A stretch of 64,000 nucleotides of DNA from Photorhabdus asymbiotica (GCF_003634575.1 NZ_RBLJ01000002.1:434001-498000); one strand, 5' to 3'; shown: positions 9,358-18,912, counted from the first letter of the stretch. Program-made: numbers and translations. The notes: generated from the letters alone by a model not told the origin.

Positions 9358-9392
9358 CATTGGGTTCCCTCACCCCATTATTCAAAAAGGTA
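9358..9392 (+). promoter_or_regulatory. Candidate preQ1-I riboswitch in front of yhhQ
   Basis: A short hairpin TGGG (9361-9364) with loop TTCCCTCAC closes on CCCA (9374-9377). An A-rich tail follows, ending in AAAAAGG (9384-9390). The loop cytosines can pair with the GG of the tail, forming the H-type pseudoknot of preQ1-I riboswitches. The tail is also the ribosome site of yhhQ (AAGG, 6 nt before ATG), so ligand binding would block translation. preQ1 riboswitches in front of YhhQ-family transporters are known; the call here is by eye. Confidence 0.7.
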
Positions 9393-9396
9393 CAAT

Positions 9397-10065
9397 ATGC
9401 TTTCATTTACTACGTCGCAGCGAGCTGCAACTTTGATTTGGCTTTCGCTATTTCATATCCTAATTATTACTTCCAGTAATTATCTGGTGCAATTACCTAT
9501 TTCTATCTTTGGTTTTCATACCACTTGGGGAGCATTTACTTTCCCATTTATTTTTCTTGCCACAGATTTAACTGTTCGTATCTATCATGCGTCATTTGCA
9601 AGACGAATCATTATCACCGTTATGATCCCTGCGTTACTGATCTCTTATGTTATTTCTGCCCTATTCTTCCAAGGAATATGGCAAGGTTTCACCGCACTGT
9701 CTGAATTCAACCTATTTGTTGCTCGCATTGCTTGCGCCAGTTTTATGGCCTATTTACTTGGGCAAGTACTGGATGTCTACGTCTTTAACCGGCTGCGGCG
9801 AAAACGTAACTGGTGGATTGCCCCAGCAGCTGCAATGTTCTTCGGCAACTTACTTGATACTCTCGCTTTTTTCTTTATTGCTTTTTACCGCAGTACAGAT
9901 ACTTTTATGGCCGCAAACTGGGTCGAGATTGGATTAGTCGATTACTGCTTCAAGTTATTAATCTGCCTACTATTTTTCCTACCAGCTTATGGTATTTTAC
10001 TGAATTTGATCCTGAAGCACTTGTTCGCTTATCAGACTGACCGCGCCTATATCCAGGTTCACTGA
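9397..10065 (+). CDS. yhhQ: Queuosine precursor transporter YhhQ
   Basis: Vitamin uptake-like (VUT) family membrane protein that imports preQ0/preQ1, precursors of the tRNA base queuosine. Its 222 residues contain about six hydrophobic segments with conserved polar motifs such as FPFIFLATDLTVRIY (about residues 49-63) and FGNLLDTLAFF (about 149-159). The start is fixed by the AAAAAGG ribosome site embedded in the candidate riboswitch. Gene order tusA-yhhQ matches E. coli. Confidence 0.95.
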   Translation: MLSFTTSQRAATLIWLSLFHILIITSSNYLVQLPISIFGFHTTWGAFTFPFIFLATDLTVRIYHASFARRIIITVMIPALLISYVISALFFQGIWQGFTALSEFNLFVARIACASFMAYLLGQVLDVYVFNRLRRKRNWWIAPAAAMFFGNLLDTLAFFFIAFYRSTDTFMAANWVEIGLVDYCFKLLICLLFFLPAYGILLNLILKHLFAYQTDRAYIQVH

Positions 10066-10071
10066 TTCTCA

Positions 10072-10095
10072 TATGCCCGGTAAATATCGGGCATA
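10072..10095 (+). terminator. Hairpin after yhhQ
   Basis: The stem TATGCCCG/CGGGCATA (10072-10079 and 10088-10095) lies 7 nt after the yhhQ stop. There is no clear U-tract on the plus strand, but an A-run follows. It is a probable 3' end signal or processing hairpin. Confidence 0.55.
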
Positions 10096-10311
10096 GATCA
10101 AAAAAATGCATATTTCCCGCTATAAAATCGGTACAACCGTTTTTTTATCCATAACCGATCACTACTTTTTATCATATAGTGTTAACCCGTTAAGTAAATA
10201 AGTACTTTTTCACCCGAAACTCGTTTCCCTGTCTGTCACGTTTTGCTCCCTGTTCGTCAGGAAAATTGATGTGGTAAACAGGCACTGAATTTCCACAAAA
10301 GGAGTATTTTT

Positions 10312-11412
10312 ATGCTGAAAGTTATCCAAGCTCCATCCAAATATATTCAAGGGCCTGACGCCTTACTCTCTATTGGTAAATACACGAAAACCATTGCCGA
10401 CCACGTCTTTGTTATTATCGGCAACTCAGCAATGAAATTGGTGGGAGATACTGTTTATAACAGCCTGGAAGAATATGATGTTACTAGCCATTTTGAAGTG
10501 TTTGGTGGGGAATGTAGCCGAAATGAGATTCAACGTCTGTCTGATATTCTAAAAGAAAATGAATGCCAGGCGGTTATTGGTATCGGTGGCGGTAAGGTAC
10601 AAGATACAGCAAAAGTGGTTGCCTACGAATCCAAATTACCCATTCTAATTGCCCCCACAATATCCTCGACTAATGCCCCATCCAGTGCCTTATCTGTTGT
10701 TTATACCGATGATGGCGAATTTGAAGATTATCTGTTTTTCCCAACAAACCCAGATATTGTACTGGTAGATACTGCTCTGATCGCCAAAGCACCAACCCGT
10801 TTTCTGGTTGCCGGAATTGGAGACGCACTGGCTACCTATTTTGAAGCCCGCATCTGTAGCACTGCCCATAAACCAAGAATGACAGATGGCGGGATATCCC
10901 GCACAGCAATGGCTCTTGCCCATCTATGTTACGAAACCTTATTAGAAGATGGTTATAAAGCAAAATTAGCCGTTGATGCTGGAGTCAGTACGCCGGCGGT
11001 AGAAAATGTTATCGAAGCCAGCATTTACCTGAGTGGCTTGGGATTTGAAAATACAGGTCTAGCCGCCGCACATTCCGTACACAATGGCTTTACCGTATTG
11101 GAAGAGTGCCACCACATGTACCACGGAGAAAAAGTTGCTTTCGGAGTAATAGTCCAACTCGTGCTGGAAAACAGTCCAAATGAAGAATTGGATACGGTAC
11201 TCGATTTCTGTGTACAAGTAGGGCTACCTGTCACTCTGGATCAGCTTGGCGTGAAAGACGGTGAAAAACTGAAAGAAAAAGTGATGGCAGTAGCAAAAGC
11301 AAGTTGTGCTGAAGGTGAAACTATTCACAACATGCCTTTTGAAGTGACACCAGAAAAAGTGTACGCCGCTATTCTGGCGGCTGACCGGATGGGACGCGAC
11401 TGGCTGTACTAA
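10312..11412 (+). CDS. gldA: Glycerol dehydrogenase GldA
   Basis: NAD-dependent, zinc-containing dehydrogenase converting glycerol to dihydroxyacetone; it also reduces small carbonyl compounds. The 366 residues match the family. The NAD site is GIGGGKVQDTAK (about residues 91-102). Metal ligands are visible in AGIGDALATYFEA (Asp), AAHSVHNG (His) and HHMYHGEKVAFG (His). A good aaaaggag ribosome site precedes the ATG. Upstream, 10096-10311 has no gene. Proximity to glpT/glpQ puts glycerol-related functions together, although not in one operon. Confidence 0.96.
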   Translation: MLKVIQAPSKYIQGPDALLSIGKYTKTIADHVFVIIGNSAMKLVGDTVYNSLEEYDVTSHFEVFGGECSRNEIQRLSDILKENECQAVIGIGGGKVQDTAKVVAYESKLPILIAPTISSTNAPSSALSVVYTDDGEFEDYLFFPTNPDIVLVDTALIAKAPTRFLVAGIGDALATYFEARICSTAHKPRMTDGGISRTAMALAHLCYETLLEDGYKAKLAVDAGVSTPAVENVIEASIYLSGLGFENTGLAAAHSVHNGFTVLEECHHMYHGEKVAFGVIVQLVLENSPNEELDTVLDFCVQVGLPVTLDQLGVKDGEKLKEKVMAVAKASCAEGETIHNMPFEVTPEKVYAAILAADRMGRDWLY

Positions 11413-11460
11413 GTCTGAAATAAACGGAAACTGTCCGCCTTTATTTTTAACAACCAGAGT

Positions 11461-11486
11461 AACGCACTGATTAAAACCAGTGCGTT
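11461..11486. terminator. Hairpin between gldA and DUF29 gene A
   Basis: The stem AACGCACTG/CAGTGCGTT has an 8-nt loop and lies 25 nt beyond the 3' end of the leftward DUF29 gene, with T-rich sequence further along the minus strand. It probably ends both converging transcripts. A near copy exists after the second DUF29 gene. Confidence 0.65.
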
Positions 11487-11510
11487 AGATAATAAATAAG
11501 TTCATCAAGG

Positions 11511-11942
11511 TTATTCAGGCCAGAAGTTCTCATCCATTATTTGTTCAAACGTCCAAGGGCAAATTTCAGGGAAAGCATCTTCTATCATGCCAGTCTCTTT
11601 TGACGCGAGTAATATGGCATCATCATAAGCATCATTGAACGATTCAACCAGTCGGTGCTTCAGGCTAGGACTTTCCTTCAAACAACGATTCACTTTTTTA
11701 CGCTGAACATTAATCGTTAATGTCCAACTACGACTTCGTCTTACAGGTTGGTATTTCCATTTCAGTAAATGAGCGATTAAAACTTCGAGACGTGATTCGA
11801 ATTCCCGTCGCTCACTACGCCCCATAGCCTCAATCTCCTCCAAAAGATTTTCAGTATCCAGCATATCAATATGGCCAGAACGGATGAGGTCTGCCTGCTC
11901 CAGAGTCCAACCATAAAAATCGCTATCATAACGTGTCGTCAT
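11511..11942 (-). CDS. DUF29 family protein, copy A
   Basis: A 143-residue protein of the DUF29 family, common in cyanobacteria and some enterics and without known function. The N-terminus YDSDFYGWTLEQADLIRSG, the central DTENLLEEIEAMGRSERREF segment and the WTLTIN-R motif are the family signature. The ATG at 11940-11942 is preferred because GGAGGAA lies just upstream; the ATG at 11960 would place that site inside the gene. It is a tandem paralogue of the next gene, with identical last residues (ICPWTFEQIMDENFWPE). Confidence 0.85.
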   Translation of the reverse strand: MTTRYDSDFYGWTLEQADLIRSGHIDMLDTENLLEEIEAMGRSERREFESRLEVLIAHLLKWKYQPVRRSRSWTLTINVQRKKVNRCLKESPSLKHRLVESFNDAYDDAILLASKETGMIEDAFPEICPWTFEQIMDENFWPE

Positions 11943-12125
11943 GGTTCCTCCACTTGGCATATGGCATATCAGCTATACAATTATACAATCTCGATGAGTC
12001 TGTCAGATTATTAGCATACCGTCAAAATCGATTCACAGCTCATTCACCATCAATTGAGCAGTTGTCTTCGTCTGGAATAATACCTATGCAATATTGGAAG
12101 AACTCATCATGGACAGCTCCAGAAC

Positions 12126-12151
12126 GACGCACCGCTCAAAACCAGTGCGTC
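12126..12151. terminator. Hairpin after DUF29 gene B (copy of 11461-11486)
   Basis: The stem GACGCAC/GTGCGTC with loop CGCTCAAAACCA resembles the hairpin after copy A, at the same distance from the gene end. It was duplicated along with the gene. Confidence 0.6.
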
Positions 12152-12172
12152 AAATAAACAAATTTATCGAAA

Positions 12173-12604
12173 TCATTCAGGCCAGAAATTCTCATCCATT
12201 ATTTGTTCAAACGTCCAAGGGCAAATTTCAGGGAATACACTACGCCTGATATTAGTTTCCCGTTCAGCAGCAATAATGGCATCACCATAAGCATCAGAGA
12301 TAATTTCGCTAAGTTCTGATTTTAAGCTAGGACTTCTTTTAAGACGACGAGCTATTTTCCTCCTCTGCTCTTCAATCGTAAGTCTCCAGCTTCGCCCCTG
12401 TCGTTCAGATTGGAATTGCCATTTTAGAAGGTGAAGGAACAGCAACTCAAGACGAGATTCCAGCTCGTTTCTTTGGCTATTCCCCATGCTTTCGATCTCC
12501 TCCAAAAGGTTTTCCGTATCCAACTGGTTCAGATTACCGGAACGAAGCAAACTAGCCTGCTCCTGAGTCCAACCATAAAAATCGCTATCATAACGTGTCG
12601 TCAT
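12173..12604 (-). CDS. DUF29 family protein, copy B
   Basis: A second 143-residue DUF29 protein in tandem with copy A. The first ~20 residues and the last ~20 are nearly identical to copy A, while the middle (QSERQGRSWRLTIEEQRRKIARRLK) has diverged. The start is the ATG at 12602-12604 after a GGAGGAA site; an upstream ATG at 12646 is less likely. Function is unknown. The strong conservation of the ends and the unbroken frames suggest both copies are maintained. Confidence 0.85.
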   Translation of the reverse strand: MTTRYDSDFYGWTQEQASLLRSGNLNQLDTENLLEEIESMGNSQRNELESRLELLFLHLLKWQFQSERQGRSWRLTIEEQRRKIARRLKRSPSLKSELSEIISDAYGDAIIAAERETNIRRSVFPEICPWTFEQIMDENFWPE

Positions 12605-12753
12605 GGTTCCTCCATTTGGCATATCGGCTATACGATATATAACCAATAAGTCTGTCAGATTTCTAACATACTATCAAAGCAGTATGTTTATCGCCAAAAT
12701 CGATTACTCATTCACCATCACTTAAAAGACCCTAGCGTCTGGACGGATACATA

Positions 12754-12880
12754 TATACCCTTCATCCTTCAAGTTGCTGCTTTGTTGGCTGCTTTCTCTC
12801 ACCCCAGTCACAGAGTTATCTATGCTCCTGGGGATTCGTTCACTTGCCGCCACGCTGCAACTCGAAATTTATCGGGTATA
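12754..12880 (-). repeat. ERIC element, full length (127 bp)
   Basis: Complete ERIC copy in reverse orientation, bounded by TATACCC and GGGTATA, lying between DUF29 copy B and the glpT regulatory region. Confidence 0.95.
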
Positions 12881-12975
12881 TAGCAACAAAATATGCATAA
12901 AAACTGTGGTTTTTGTTTGAAAAAGAACAAAAACGAACTAAAAACGCTCACCAATAAAGAAGTAAAGTTTGTTAT

Positions 12976-12991
12976 TGTGACGACGGTCACA
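12976..12991. promoter_or_regulatory. CRP binding site upstream of glpT
   Basis: TGTGA-CGACGG-TCACA is a perfect CRP core palindrome, about 230 bp before glpT. glpTQ of E. coli is CRP-activated, so this is a plausible activator site. Confidence 0.8.
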
Positions 12992-13112
12992 ATTTCATTG
13001 ATAAAGTACATTTTAAAAAGTTAACAAATCACTCAGAATTATTGCCAGGGCAAAACAGCTTTAACAACTGAGTCTTTTCTCACAGATAGATTGAGTCGTT
13101 TCGACTATCATA

Positions 13113-13130
13113 ATTTTCGTTATAGAAAAT
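13113..13130. promoter_or_regulatory. Possible GlpR operator
   Basis: The dyad ATTTTC-GTTATA-GAAAAT resembles the GlpR repressor operator core (TTCGNTANCGAA-like) but is imperfect. Its position between the CRP site and glpT fits glycerol-3-phosphate repression. This is a weak call. Confidence 0.35.
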
Positions 13131-13222
13131 AACCGCTTATAAAACTTCTCGTTTTCCCATCCGGTAACATTAGTCAACCGGTAAGTTGTTCATATAACCA
13201 GATAAGCCATCGGAGGCAAAAT

Positions 13223-14572
13223 ATGTTAAGTATTTTCAAGCCGGCGCCTCATAAGCCCCGACTGCCAACAGCACAGATAGATCCAGTCTATCGCCGTCTA
13301 CGCTGGCAAATTTTTATGGGGATTTTCTTTGGTTACGCCGCTTATTATCTGGTAAGGAAGAACTTTGCTCTGGCAATGCCTTATCTGGTTGAGCAAGGTT
13401 TTTCCAAAGGTAATCTCGGTTTTGCACTATCAGGGATCTCTATCGCATACGGCTTCTCCAAATTCATCATGGGTTCCGTCTCCGACCGCTCCAACCCTCG
13501 GGTTTTCTTGCCCGCTGGTCTGATTCTCGCGGCAGCTGTCATGTTGTTCATGGGATTCGTTCCCTGGGCAACTTCCAGTATTGCTGTCATGTTCGTGTTG
13601 CTGTTCCTATGTGGTTGGTTCCAAGGTATGGGTTGGCCCCCTTGCGGACGTACTATGGTTCACTGGTGGTCACAGAAAGAACGGGGCGGTATCGTTTCTA
13701 TCTGGAACTGCGCACATAATGTCGGTGGTGGTTTGCCGCCGTTACTGTTCCTGCTAGGTATGGCGTGGTTCAATGACTGGAAAGCGGCACTTTATATGCC
13801 CGCTTTCGCTGCAATCCTAGTGGCTCTGGTTGCCTTTGCTCTGATGCGCGACACACCACAATCTTGTGGCTTGCCACCCGTTGAAGAGTATAAAAACGAT
13901 TATCCACCTGACTACACAGAGAAACACGAAAAAGAATTAACGGCCAAACAGATTTTCATGCAGTACGTATTACCAAACAAACTGTTATGGATGATTGCCA
14001 TTGCCAACGTATTCGTTTACCTGTTGCGTTACGGCGTGCTTGACTGGTCACCAACCTATCTCCGTGAAGCTAAACATTTTGCGCTAGACAAATCTTCATG
14101 GGCTTACTTCCTGTACGAATATGCTGGTATCCCAGGTACTCTACTGTGCGGCTGGATGTCAGACAAAGTATTTAGAGGCAACCGTGGTGCAACCGGCGTC
14201 TTCTTTATGACCCTGGTCACTATCGCAACAATTGTATTCTGGCTAAACCCGGCTGGTAACCCAAATGTAGACATGGCTTGTATGCTGGTTATTGGCTTCC
14301 TGATCTACGGCCCAGTTATGCTGATCGGCTTGCACGCCCTTGAACTAGCACCTAAGAAAGCTGCGGGAACAGCCGCTGGTTTCACTGGCTTATTCGGTTA
14401 CTTAGGTGGCTCAGTGGCGGCCAGTGCTATTGTCGGTTACACCGTTGACTTCTTCGGTTGGAACGGTGGCTTTATGGTCATGATAGGCGGTAGTGCTTTG
14501 TCTGTTATTTTATTGTTGATTGTTATGGTCAACGAAAACAAACATAAACAAGAATTAGCTCATCGCAGCTAA
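13223..14572 (+). CDS. glpT: Glycerol-3-phosphate:phosphate antiporter GlpT
   Basis: Inner-membrane MFS antiporter that imports glycerol 3-phosphate in exchange for phosphate, and also takes up fosfomycin. The 449 residues are nearly co-linear with E. coli GlpT ([11 protein letters not shown] start; [19 protein letters not shown]). The substrate-binding arginine of the first half is in [15 protein letters not shown] (Arg45 region) and the second-half arginine is in [13 protein letters not shown]. The ribosome site tcggaggc precedes the ATG. A terminator follows, separating it from glpQ. Confidence 0.98.
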   Translation: MLSIFKPAPHKPRLPTAQIDPVYRRLRWQIFMGIFFGYAAYYLVRKNFALAMPYLVEQGFSKGNLGFALSGISIAYGFSKFIMGSVSDRSNPRVFLPAGLILAAAVMLFMGFVPWATSSIAVMFVLLFLCGWFQGMGWPPCGRTMVHWWSQKERGGIVSIWNCAHNVGGGLPPLLFLLGMAWFNDWKAALYMPAFAAILVALVAFALMRDTPQSCGLPPVEEYKNDYPPDYTEKHEKELTAKQIFMQYVLPNKLLWMIAIANVFVYLLRYGVLDWSPTYLREAKHFALDKSSWAYFLYEYAGIPGTLLCGWMSDKVFRGNRGATGVFFMTLVTIATIVFWLNPAGNPNVDMACMLVIGFLIYGPVMLIGLHALELAPKKAAGTAAGFTGLFGYLGGSVAASAIVGYTVDFFGWNGGFMVMIGGSALSVILLLIVMVNENKHKQELAHRS

Positions 14573-14612
14573 TTACTGTCACTAAATTGTGATACATCAT
14601 TAACATAATAAG

Positions 14613-14642
14613 CCGCAGCATTGCTTATGCTGCGGTTTTTTT
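14613..14642 (+). terminator. Rho-independent terminator after glpT
   Basis: The stem CCGCAGCAT/ATGCTGCGG is followed by seven T residues (14636-14642). It is a strong terminator between glpT and glpQ. Confidence 0.9.
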
Positions 14643-14707
14643 AATCTGCCAAAAAAGATATTGTTAACACAGCACAGCAATCTCATCGCTAAAACGGAGA
14701 AATACAT

Positions 14708-15784
14708 ATGCAAACTCCAATAAAAACCATGATAACGGGCATTATTTTAGTATCTTCTATGTCAGGAATAGTTCAAGCGGCAGATAAAATTGTGATCGCT
14801 CATCGCGGTGCAAGCGGATATCTACCTGAACACACCTTACCTGCTAAAGCTATGGCTTATGCTGAAGGTGCGGATTATTTAGAACAAGACTTGGTTATGA
14901 CGAAAGATAATGAGTTGGTGGTCCTACACGACCATTATCTTGATCGTGTCACTGACGTTGCCAATAAATTCCCTGACCGTGCTCGTCAAGACGGGCGCTA
15001 CTATGCTATCGATTTCACCTTGCCCGAAATCAAATCACTGAAATTCACAGAAGGCTTCGAGATTCAAAATAACAAGCATATACAGACCTATGCCAATCGT
15101 TTTCCGATGTGGAAATCTGATTTCCGAATTCACACTTTTCAAGAAGAGATTGAATTTGTTCAGGGATTAAACCTATCTACTGGCAAAAACATCGGTATCT
15201 ATCCTGAAATCAAAGCACCATGGTTCCACCAGCAGGAGGGAAAAGATATTTCCACTAAGGTGCTAACAGTGCTGAAAGAATATGGTTACACCCAAAAAAG
15301 CGACAAAGTTTATCTGCAATGCTTTGATGCTAACGAACTTAAACGTATCAAAAACGAACTAGAACCTAAATTGGGCATGAATCTGAAACTGATTCAACTT
15401 ATCGCCTATACCGACTGGAACGAAACCTACGAACAACAATCAGATGGCAAATGGGTAAATTACAGCTATGACTGGATGTTCAAACCGGGCGCTATGAAAA
15501 AAGTGGCACAATATGCTGATGGCATTGGTCCTGATTACCATATGATTGTGGATGAGAGTTCTACACCAACCAATATTAAATTAACCAGTATGGTGAAAGA
15601 CGCTCACGCTAACAATATAGAAGTCCACCCATACACCATTCGAGTTGATCAACTGCCTAAATACGCCATTAACGGCGATCAGCTGTTCGATATCATTTAT
15701 AACCAGGCGAATGTAGACGGCGCATTCACAGATTTCCCTGATTTAGGGGTGAAATTCCTACAAAAACAGTATCAGCATAAGTAA
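14708..15784 (+). CDS. glpQ: Periplasmic glycerophosphodiester phosphodiesterase GlpQ
   Basis: Hydrolyses glycerophosphodiesters to glycerol 3-phosphate and alcohol in the periplasm; the product is taken up by GlpT. The 358 residues start with a Sec signal peptide (cleavage after about residue 24, IVQAADK). The GDPD catalytic motifs are HRGASGYLPEHT (His-Arg and Glu) and EQDLVMTKDNELVVLHD, with YPEIKAP supplying a metal ligand. The gene lies 135 bp after glpT with a terminator between them, so it probably has its own promoter or depends on readthrough. Confidence 0.97.
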   Translation: MQTPIKTMITGIILVSSMSGIVQAADKIVIAHRGASGYLPEHTLPAKAMAYAEGADYLEQDLVMTKDNELVVLHDHYLDRVTDVANKFPDRARQDGRYYAIDFTLPEIKSLKFTEGFEIQNNKHIQTYANRFPMWKSDFRIHTFQEEIEFVQGLNLSTGKNIGIYPEIKAPWFHQQEGKDISTKVLTVLKEYGYTQKSDKVYLQCFDANELKRIKNELEPKLGMNLKLIQLIAYTDWNETYEQQSDGKWVNYSYDWMFKPGAMKKVAQYADGIGPDYHMIVDESSTPTNIKLTSMVKDAHANNIEVHPYTIRVDQLPKYAINGDQLFDIIYNQANVDGAFTDFPDLGVKFLQKQYQHK

Positions 15785-15792
15785 GATGCAAA

Positions 15793-15816
15793 CAGGGCGC
15801 TTTAATCAGCGCCCTG
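15793..15816. terminator. Bidirectional terminator between glpQ and epmA
   Basis: The stem CAGGGCGCT/AGCGCCCTG (15793-15801 and 15808-15816) lies between the converging glpQ and epmA genes. A-rich and T-rich flanks on either side allow use in both directions. Confidence 0.8.
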
Positions 15817-15827
15817 TAGTTTAATGA

Positions 15828-16805
15828 TTATGCTTTGTTTACCGAAAAGGCAATAACATCACTAAGCTTTTCTGCTGCTAAAGCCAGCATCACTAAACGA
15901 TCAACGCCAAGCGCCACACCTGCACACTCAGGCATTCCCTGTTTCAGAGCACCAATCAAATTTTCATCAACTGGCCGGACAGGTAAACCCAGCCCGGTAC
16001 GTTTACAGTTATCCCGTTCAAAACGCTGACGTTGTTCATCACCATCAGTCAGTTCCCGGAAACCATTTGCCAGTTCAACGCCTTTGAAATAGACCTCAAA
16101 ACGTTCTGCAACCCGGTGATCTTCTTTGCTGATTTCAGCCAGAGAAGCCTGAGAAGCCGGGAAATGGTAAATGAAAGTTGGCTTTTCAATACCAATATGT
16201 GGCTCAACACCGACGGTAAACAAAAGTTGCAATAAAGTATCCCGATCTTCCTCTGTATCAGCAATATTGCTCAGATCCAGTTTGGCGGCAACTTCACGCA
16301 ATTTTTCTTTCTCTGCGGATAACGGGTCAATATCCAAATAACGTAAGAAAGCCTGCTGATAAGAGAGCAATTCTGCACTTTCGCAGTCAAGTATCTGCTG
16401 AAGTAAGTCATCCACCTCATTTATCAAGCGGTACATATCATAGTGAGGCCGGTACCATTCCAACATGGTAAATTCAGGATTATGATAACGACCCGCTTCC
16501 TCATTACGGAAACAGCGACTGAGCTGGTAAATAGAGCCACTTCCTGCCGCCAGTAGACGTTTCATGTGATATTCCGGACTTGTCATCAGATAAAGAGTCA
16601 TTCCATCTGAGGCGCCTGGACCAACAAACTCTGTCTGAAAAGGAAACAAGTGGATATCAGTCACTGTAGACTGACTCATCGCTGGTGTTTCAACTTCCAA
16701 TACCCCGCGATCTGCGAAAAAGCGCCGTATTTCAGCTAAAATAGTCGCCCGTTTCAACAAGTTGGCGATAGGTGCACTTGGCTGCCAGTTTGCTGTTTCG
16801 CTCAT
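15828..16805 (-). CDS. epmA: EF-P--(R)-beta-lysine ligase EpmA
   Basis: Class II lysyl-tRNA-synthetase-like enzyme (formerly PoxA/GenX/YjeA) that attaches (R)-beta-lysine to Lys34 of elongation factor P. The start is the ATG at 16803-16805 ([20 protein letters not shown]), giving 325 residues as in E. coli. A reading from 16865 would add 20 residues not found in the family. Class II motifs are visible: [20 protein letters not shown] (motif 2) and [14 protein letters not shown] (motif 3). The anticodon-binding domain of true LysRS is absent, as expected. EF-P and EpmB are encoded about 8-10 kb away in this window. Confidence 0.97.
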   Translation of the reverse strand: MSETANWQPSAPIANLLKRATILAEIRRFFADRGVLEVETPAMSQSTVTDIHLFPFQTEFVGPGASDGMTLYLMTSPEYHMKRLLAAGSGSIYQLSRCFRNEEAGRYHNPEFTMLEWYRPHYDMYRLINEVDDLLQQILDCESAELLSYQQAFLRYLDIDPLSAEKEKLREVAAKLDLSNIADTEEDRDTLLQLLFTVGVEPHIGIEKPTFIYHFPASQASLAEISKEDHRVAERFEVYFKGVELANGFRELTDGDEQRQRFERDNCKRTGLGLPVRPVDENLIGALKQGMPECAGVALGVDRLVMLALAAEKLSDVIAFSVNKA

Positions 16806-17044
16806 GTAAAGGACTCCAAAATAAAACAAAACATGCAGTCTACCTGCATCACACATATCAGACAAATTATTACTATCTGATCATCCCGGAACAACTGAGC
16901 TTGTCTGGCATCGATACTACAACAAATTTGCTACAGCCAAATAGGTCATTATTAACTATCTGTCGAAATACTACCGCCAGATAAAGAAGAAATTGTGGTC
17001 GATTATATTCACCACAAAAAAACCGATACCAGCCAAGGTCACGA

Positions 17045-17458
17045 TTACTCTAACAGCGTTATCAATTTAAATCGACAATACTCATCTATATAAGTTTTAT
17101 CCGGTTTAATATAATTAATACCTTTTATGTTGATCCGGCTCAGATATTTCCCATTATCTGCACGCAAAGCTATTACGTTATCTTCAATATCTTCTACAGT
17201 AAATTTAGAATAAATATCAATACTCGATTTTGCAGCTTCAATATAGCTACCGCCAGGTCGAAGAATTCGACTCAAATAGAGTCCATTGTCTGCCCGAAGT
17301 GCCATCGTATGAGCATCAAATAGTTCCACTATATACCTGGAAGAAGCGCCAATAGTATATCTACCCGCCTGAATATAATTAATTTTTCCTTGACTGAATC
17401 GACTCAAATAGAGTCCATTATCTGCCTGTAATGCAATAGTGTGATCTGGTAGTGCCAT
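17045..17458 (-). CDS. Three-repeat beta-trefoil-like protein, copy 1
   Basis: A 137-residue protein made of three ~43-residue repeats. Each has the core (I/M)AL(Q/R)ADNG(L/K)YLSR, then a YI(Q/E/K)-x-lysine motif and an aromatic-rich end. Three such repeats with this spacing suggest a beta-trefoil of the fascin/hisactophilin kind, which bind actin, sugars or lipids; this is inference from the repeat pattern. No signal peptide is visible. The second of two adjacent ATGs is chosen because it lies 6 nt after AGGAG and aligns with the paralogues' starts. It is the first of four tandem copies in AT-rich DNA. Confidence 0.75.
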   Translation of the reverse strand: MALPDHTIALQADNGLYLSRFSQGKINYIQAGRYTIGASSRYIVELFDAHTMALRADNGLYLSRILRPGGSYIEAAKSSIDIYSKFTVEDIEDNVIALRADNGKYLSRINIKGINYIKPDKTYIDEYCRFKLITLLE

Positions 17459-17505
17459 CATATTCTCCTGTTTAAAAATATTTAATCTATTAAACTAATT
17501 ACTTA

Positions 17506-17632
17506 TATACCCAATAGATTTCGAGTTGCAGCGCGACGGCAAGTGAATGAATCCCCAGGAGCATAGATAACTATGTGACTGGGGTGAGTGAACGCAGCCA
17601 ACAAAGCAGCAACTTGAAGGATGAAGGGTATA
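17506..17632 (+). repeat. ERIC element, full length (127 bp)
   Basis: Full-length ERIC copy just upstream of trefoil gene copy 1 (TATACCC at 17506, GGGTATA ending at 17632). It separates the gene from any more distant promoter. The rest of 17633-18042 is AT-rich and without a recognisable gene. Confidence 0.95.
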
Positions 17633-18042
17633 GAATATCATTCAAACACTATCTCTACTCTCTATGCCTGTGAAAAAAAATGCCTTTATTGAATACACAA
17701 GATTACCATTATAATTAAATAATAGGATATATTTTTCTCTTTGCCTTGAATGATTAAATTAATTAAAAAAATTATCACTCTTATTTATCAAATAACCACA
17801 GTTCATTTTCACATTTAAATTAGGATAACAACAAACTATAAACTAACAATAAATCATTTCAGATAACTAATTATAGAATTATATATAGCATTAATAACAT
17901 ATTATTAATGAATTATTTTAGAATAAATAATTAATCTTTTTATTTAATACATTAAATGACCAATCATATTATTTTAATAACAAAATAATAGTGGTCAGTT
18001 TTATCTGACCACAACAAAGCCAATGCCAGCAAAAATCACGGT

Positions 18043-18449
18043 TTATCCGATGAGTGTTGTCATTTTAAATTGGCAATACACATCTATACCCAATAGATTT
18101 CAAGATGCATCGCGACGGCAAGGGAGCGAATCCCCGGGAGCATAGCTAACTATGTGACCGGGGTGAGTGAGTGCAGCCAACAAAGAGGCAACTTGAAAGA
18201 TGACGGGTATATATTAGCCTTCTCAGGCTTAATATAGTTAATACCGTCGAGAGAAACCCTACTTAGGTATTTACCATTATCTGCACGCAGAGCTACCACA
18301 TTACATCCAACATCTTCTACTGTAAAAATAGAAAAAATATCAATATTTGTTTTCTCTGCTTCAATAAAGTCACCATCAATTTGATTGACCCGACTCAAAT
18401 AAAGTCAATTATCTGCTTGTAATGCGATAGTGATATTTGTAACTCCCAT
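18043..18449 (-). pseudogene. Beta-trefoil-like protein, copy 2: nonsense mutation plus ERIC insertion
   Basis: Reading starts at the ATG 18447-18449 (MGVTNITIALQADN) behind AGGAG, then meets TGA where the paralogues have Gly (ADNGLYLSR). After the stop the frame continues normally through repeats 2 and 3. An ERIC element (18085-18211) then interrupts the third repeat after KPEKANI. Removing ERIC while leaving one TA gives the in-frame ending DVYCQFKMTTLIG and stop at 18043-18045, which matches the paralogue ending DVYCRFKVTTLIE. The gene therefore carries two independent lesions and is not expected to make a full protein. Confidence 0.92.
18085..18211 (+). repeat. ERIC element inserted in trefoil gene copy 2
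   Basis: Full-length ERIC bounded by TATACCC and GGGTATA. The insertion split an ATA-GAT codon pair at a TA dinucleotide, and one extra TA is present, consistent with a TA target duplication. Confidence 0.95.
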
Positions 18450-18912
18450 GATATTCTCCTATTTTAATATATTTACTTTCTTAAGTTGATTACACGACAT
18501 TACTTATAGAACATCATTTAAATACTGTATCCATTCACTTAATTTGTAAAAACTCTTTATTTAATATATACAATCAGCATACTCAATAAATAATAAAATA
18601 TATCTTTATCTTTATCTTTATTCTCAATAATAGAACAGATTGTTACTCCACTTTACGATTATTCATAAAACAATTATAATAAATTATTATTTTTGAATTA
18701 AAAAGCACTATAGATAAGGCAAAAAACATTTAATATGACAAATTACAAATAATACCCAGAAAACATCATCAACCAATTACCTTAAAATGGCAATGTGTCT
18801 TTTACCTATGTATTAATTCACGAATATTATTGTTAAAAAAATAATAACAATAGCGGCCAGTTTTACCTAACCACTATAATATCAAAGTAAACAAAAATCA
18901 CTATTTAACCTT

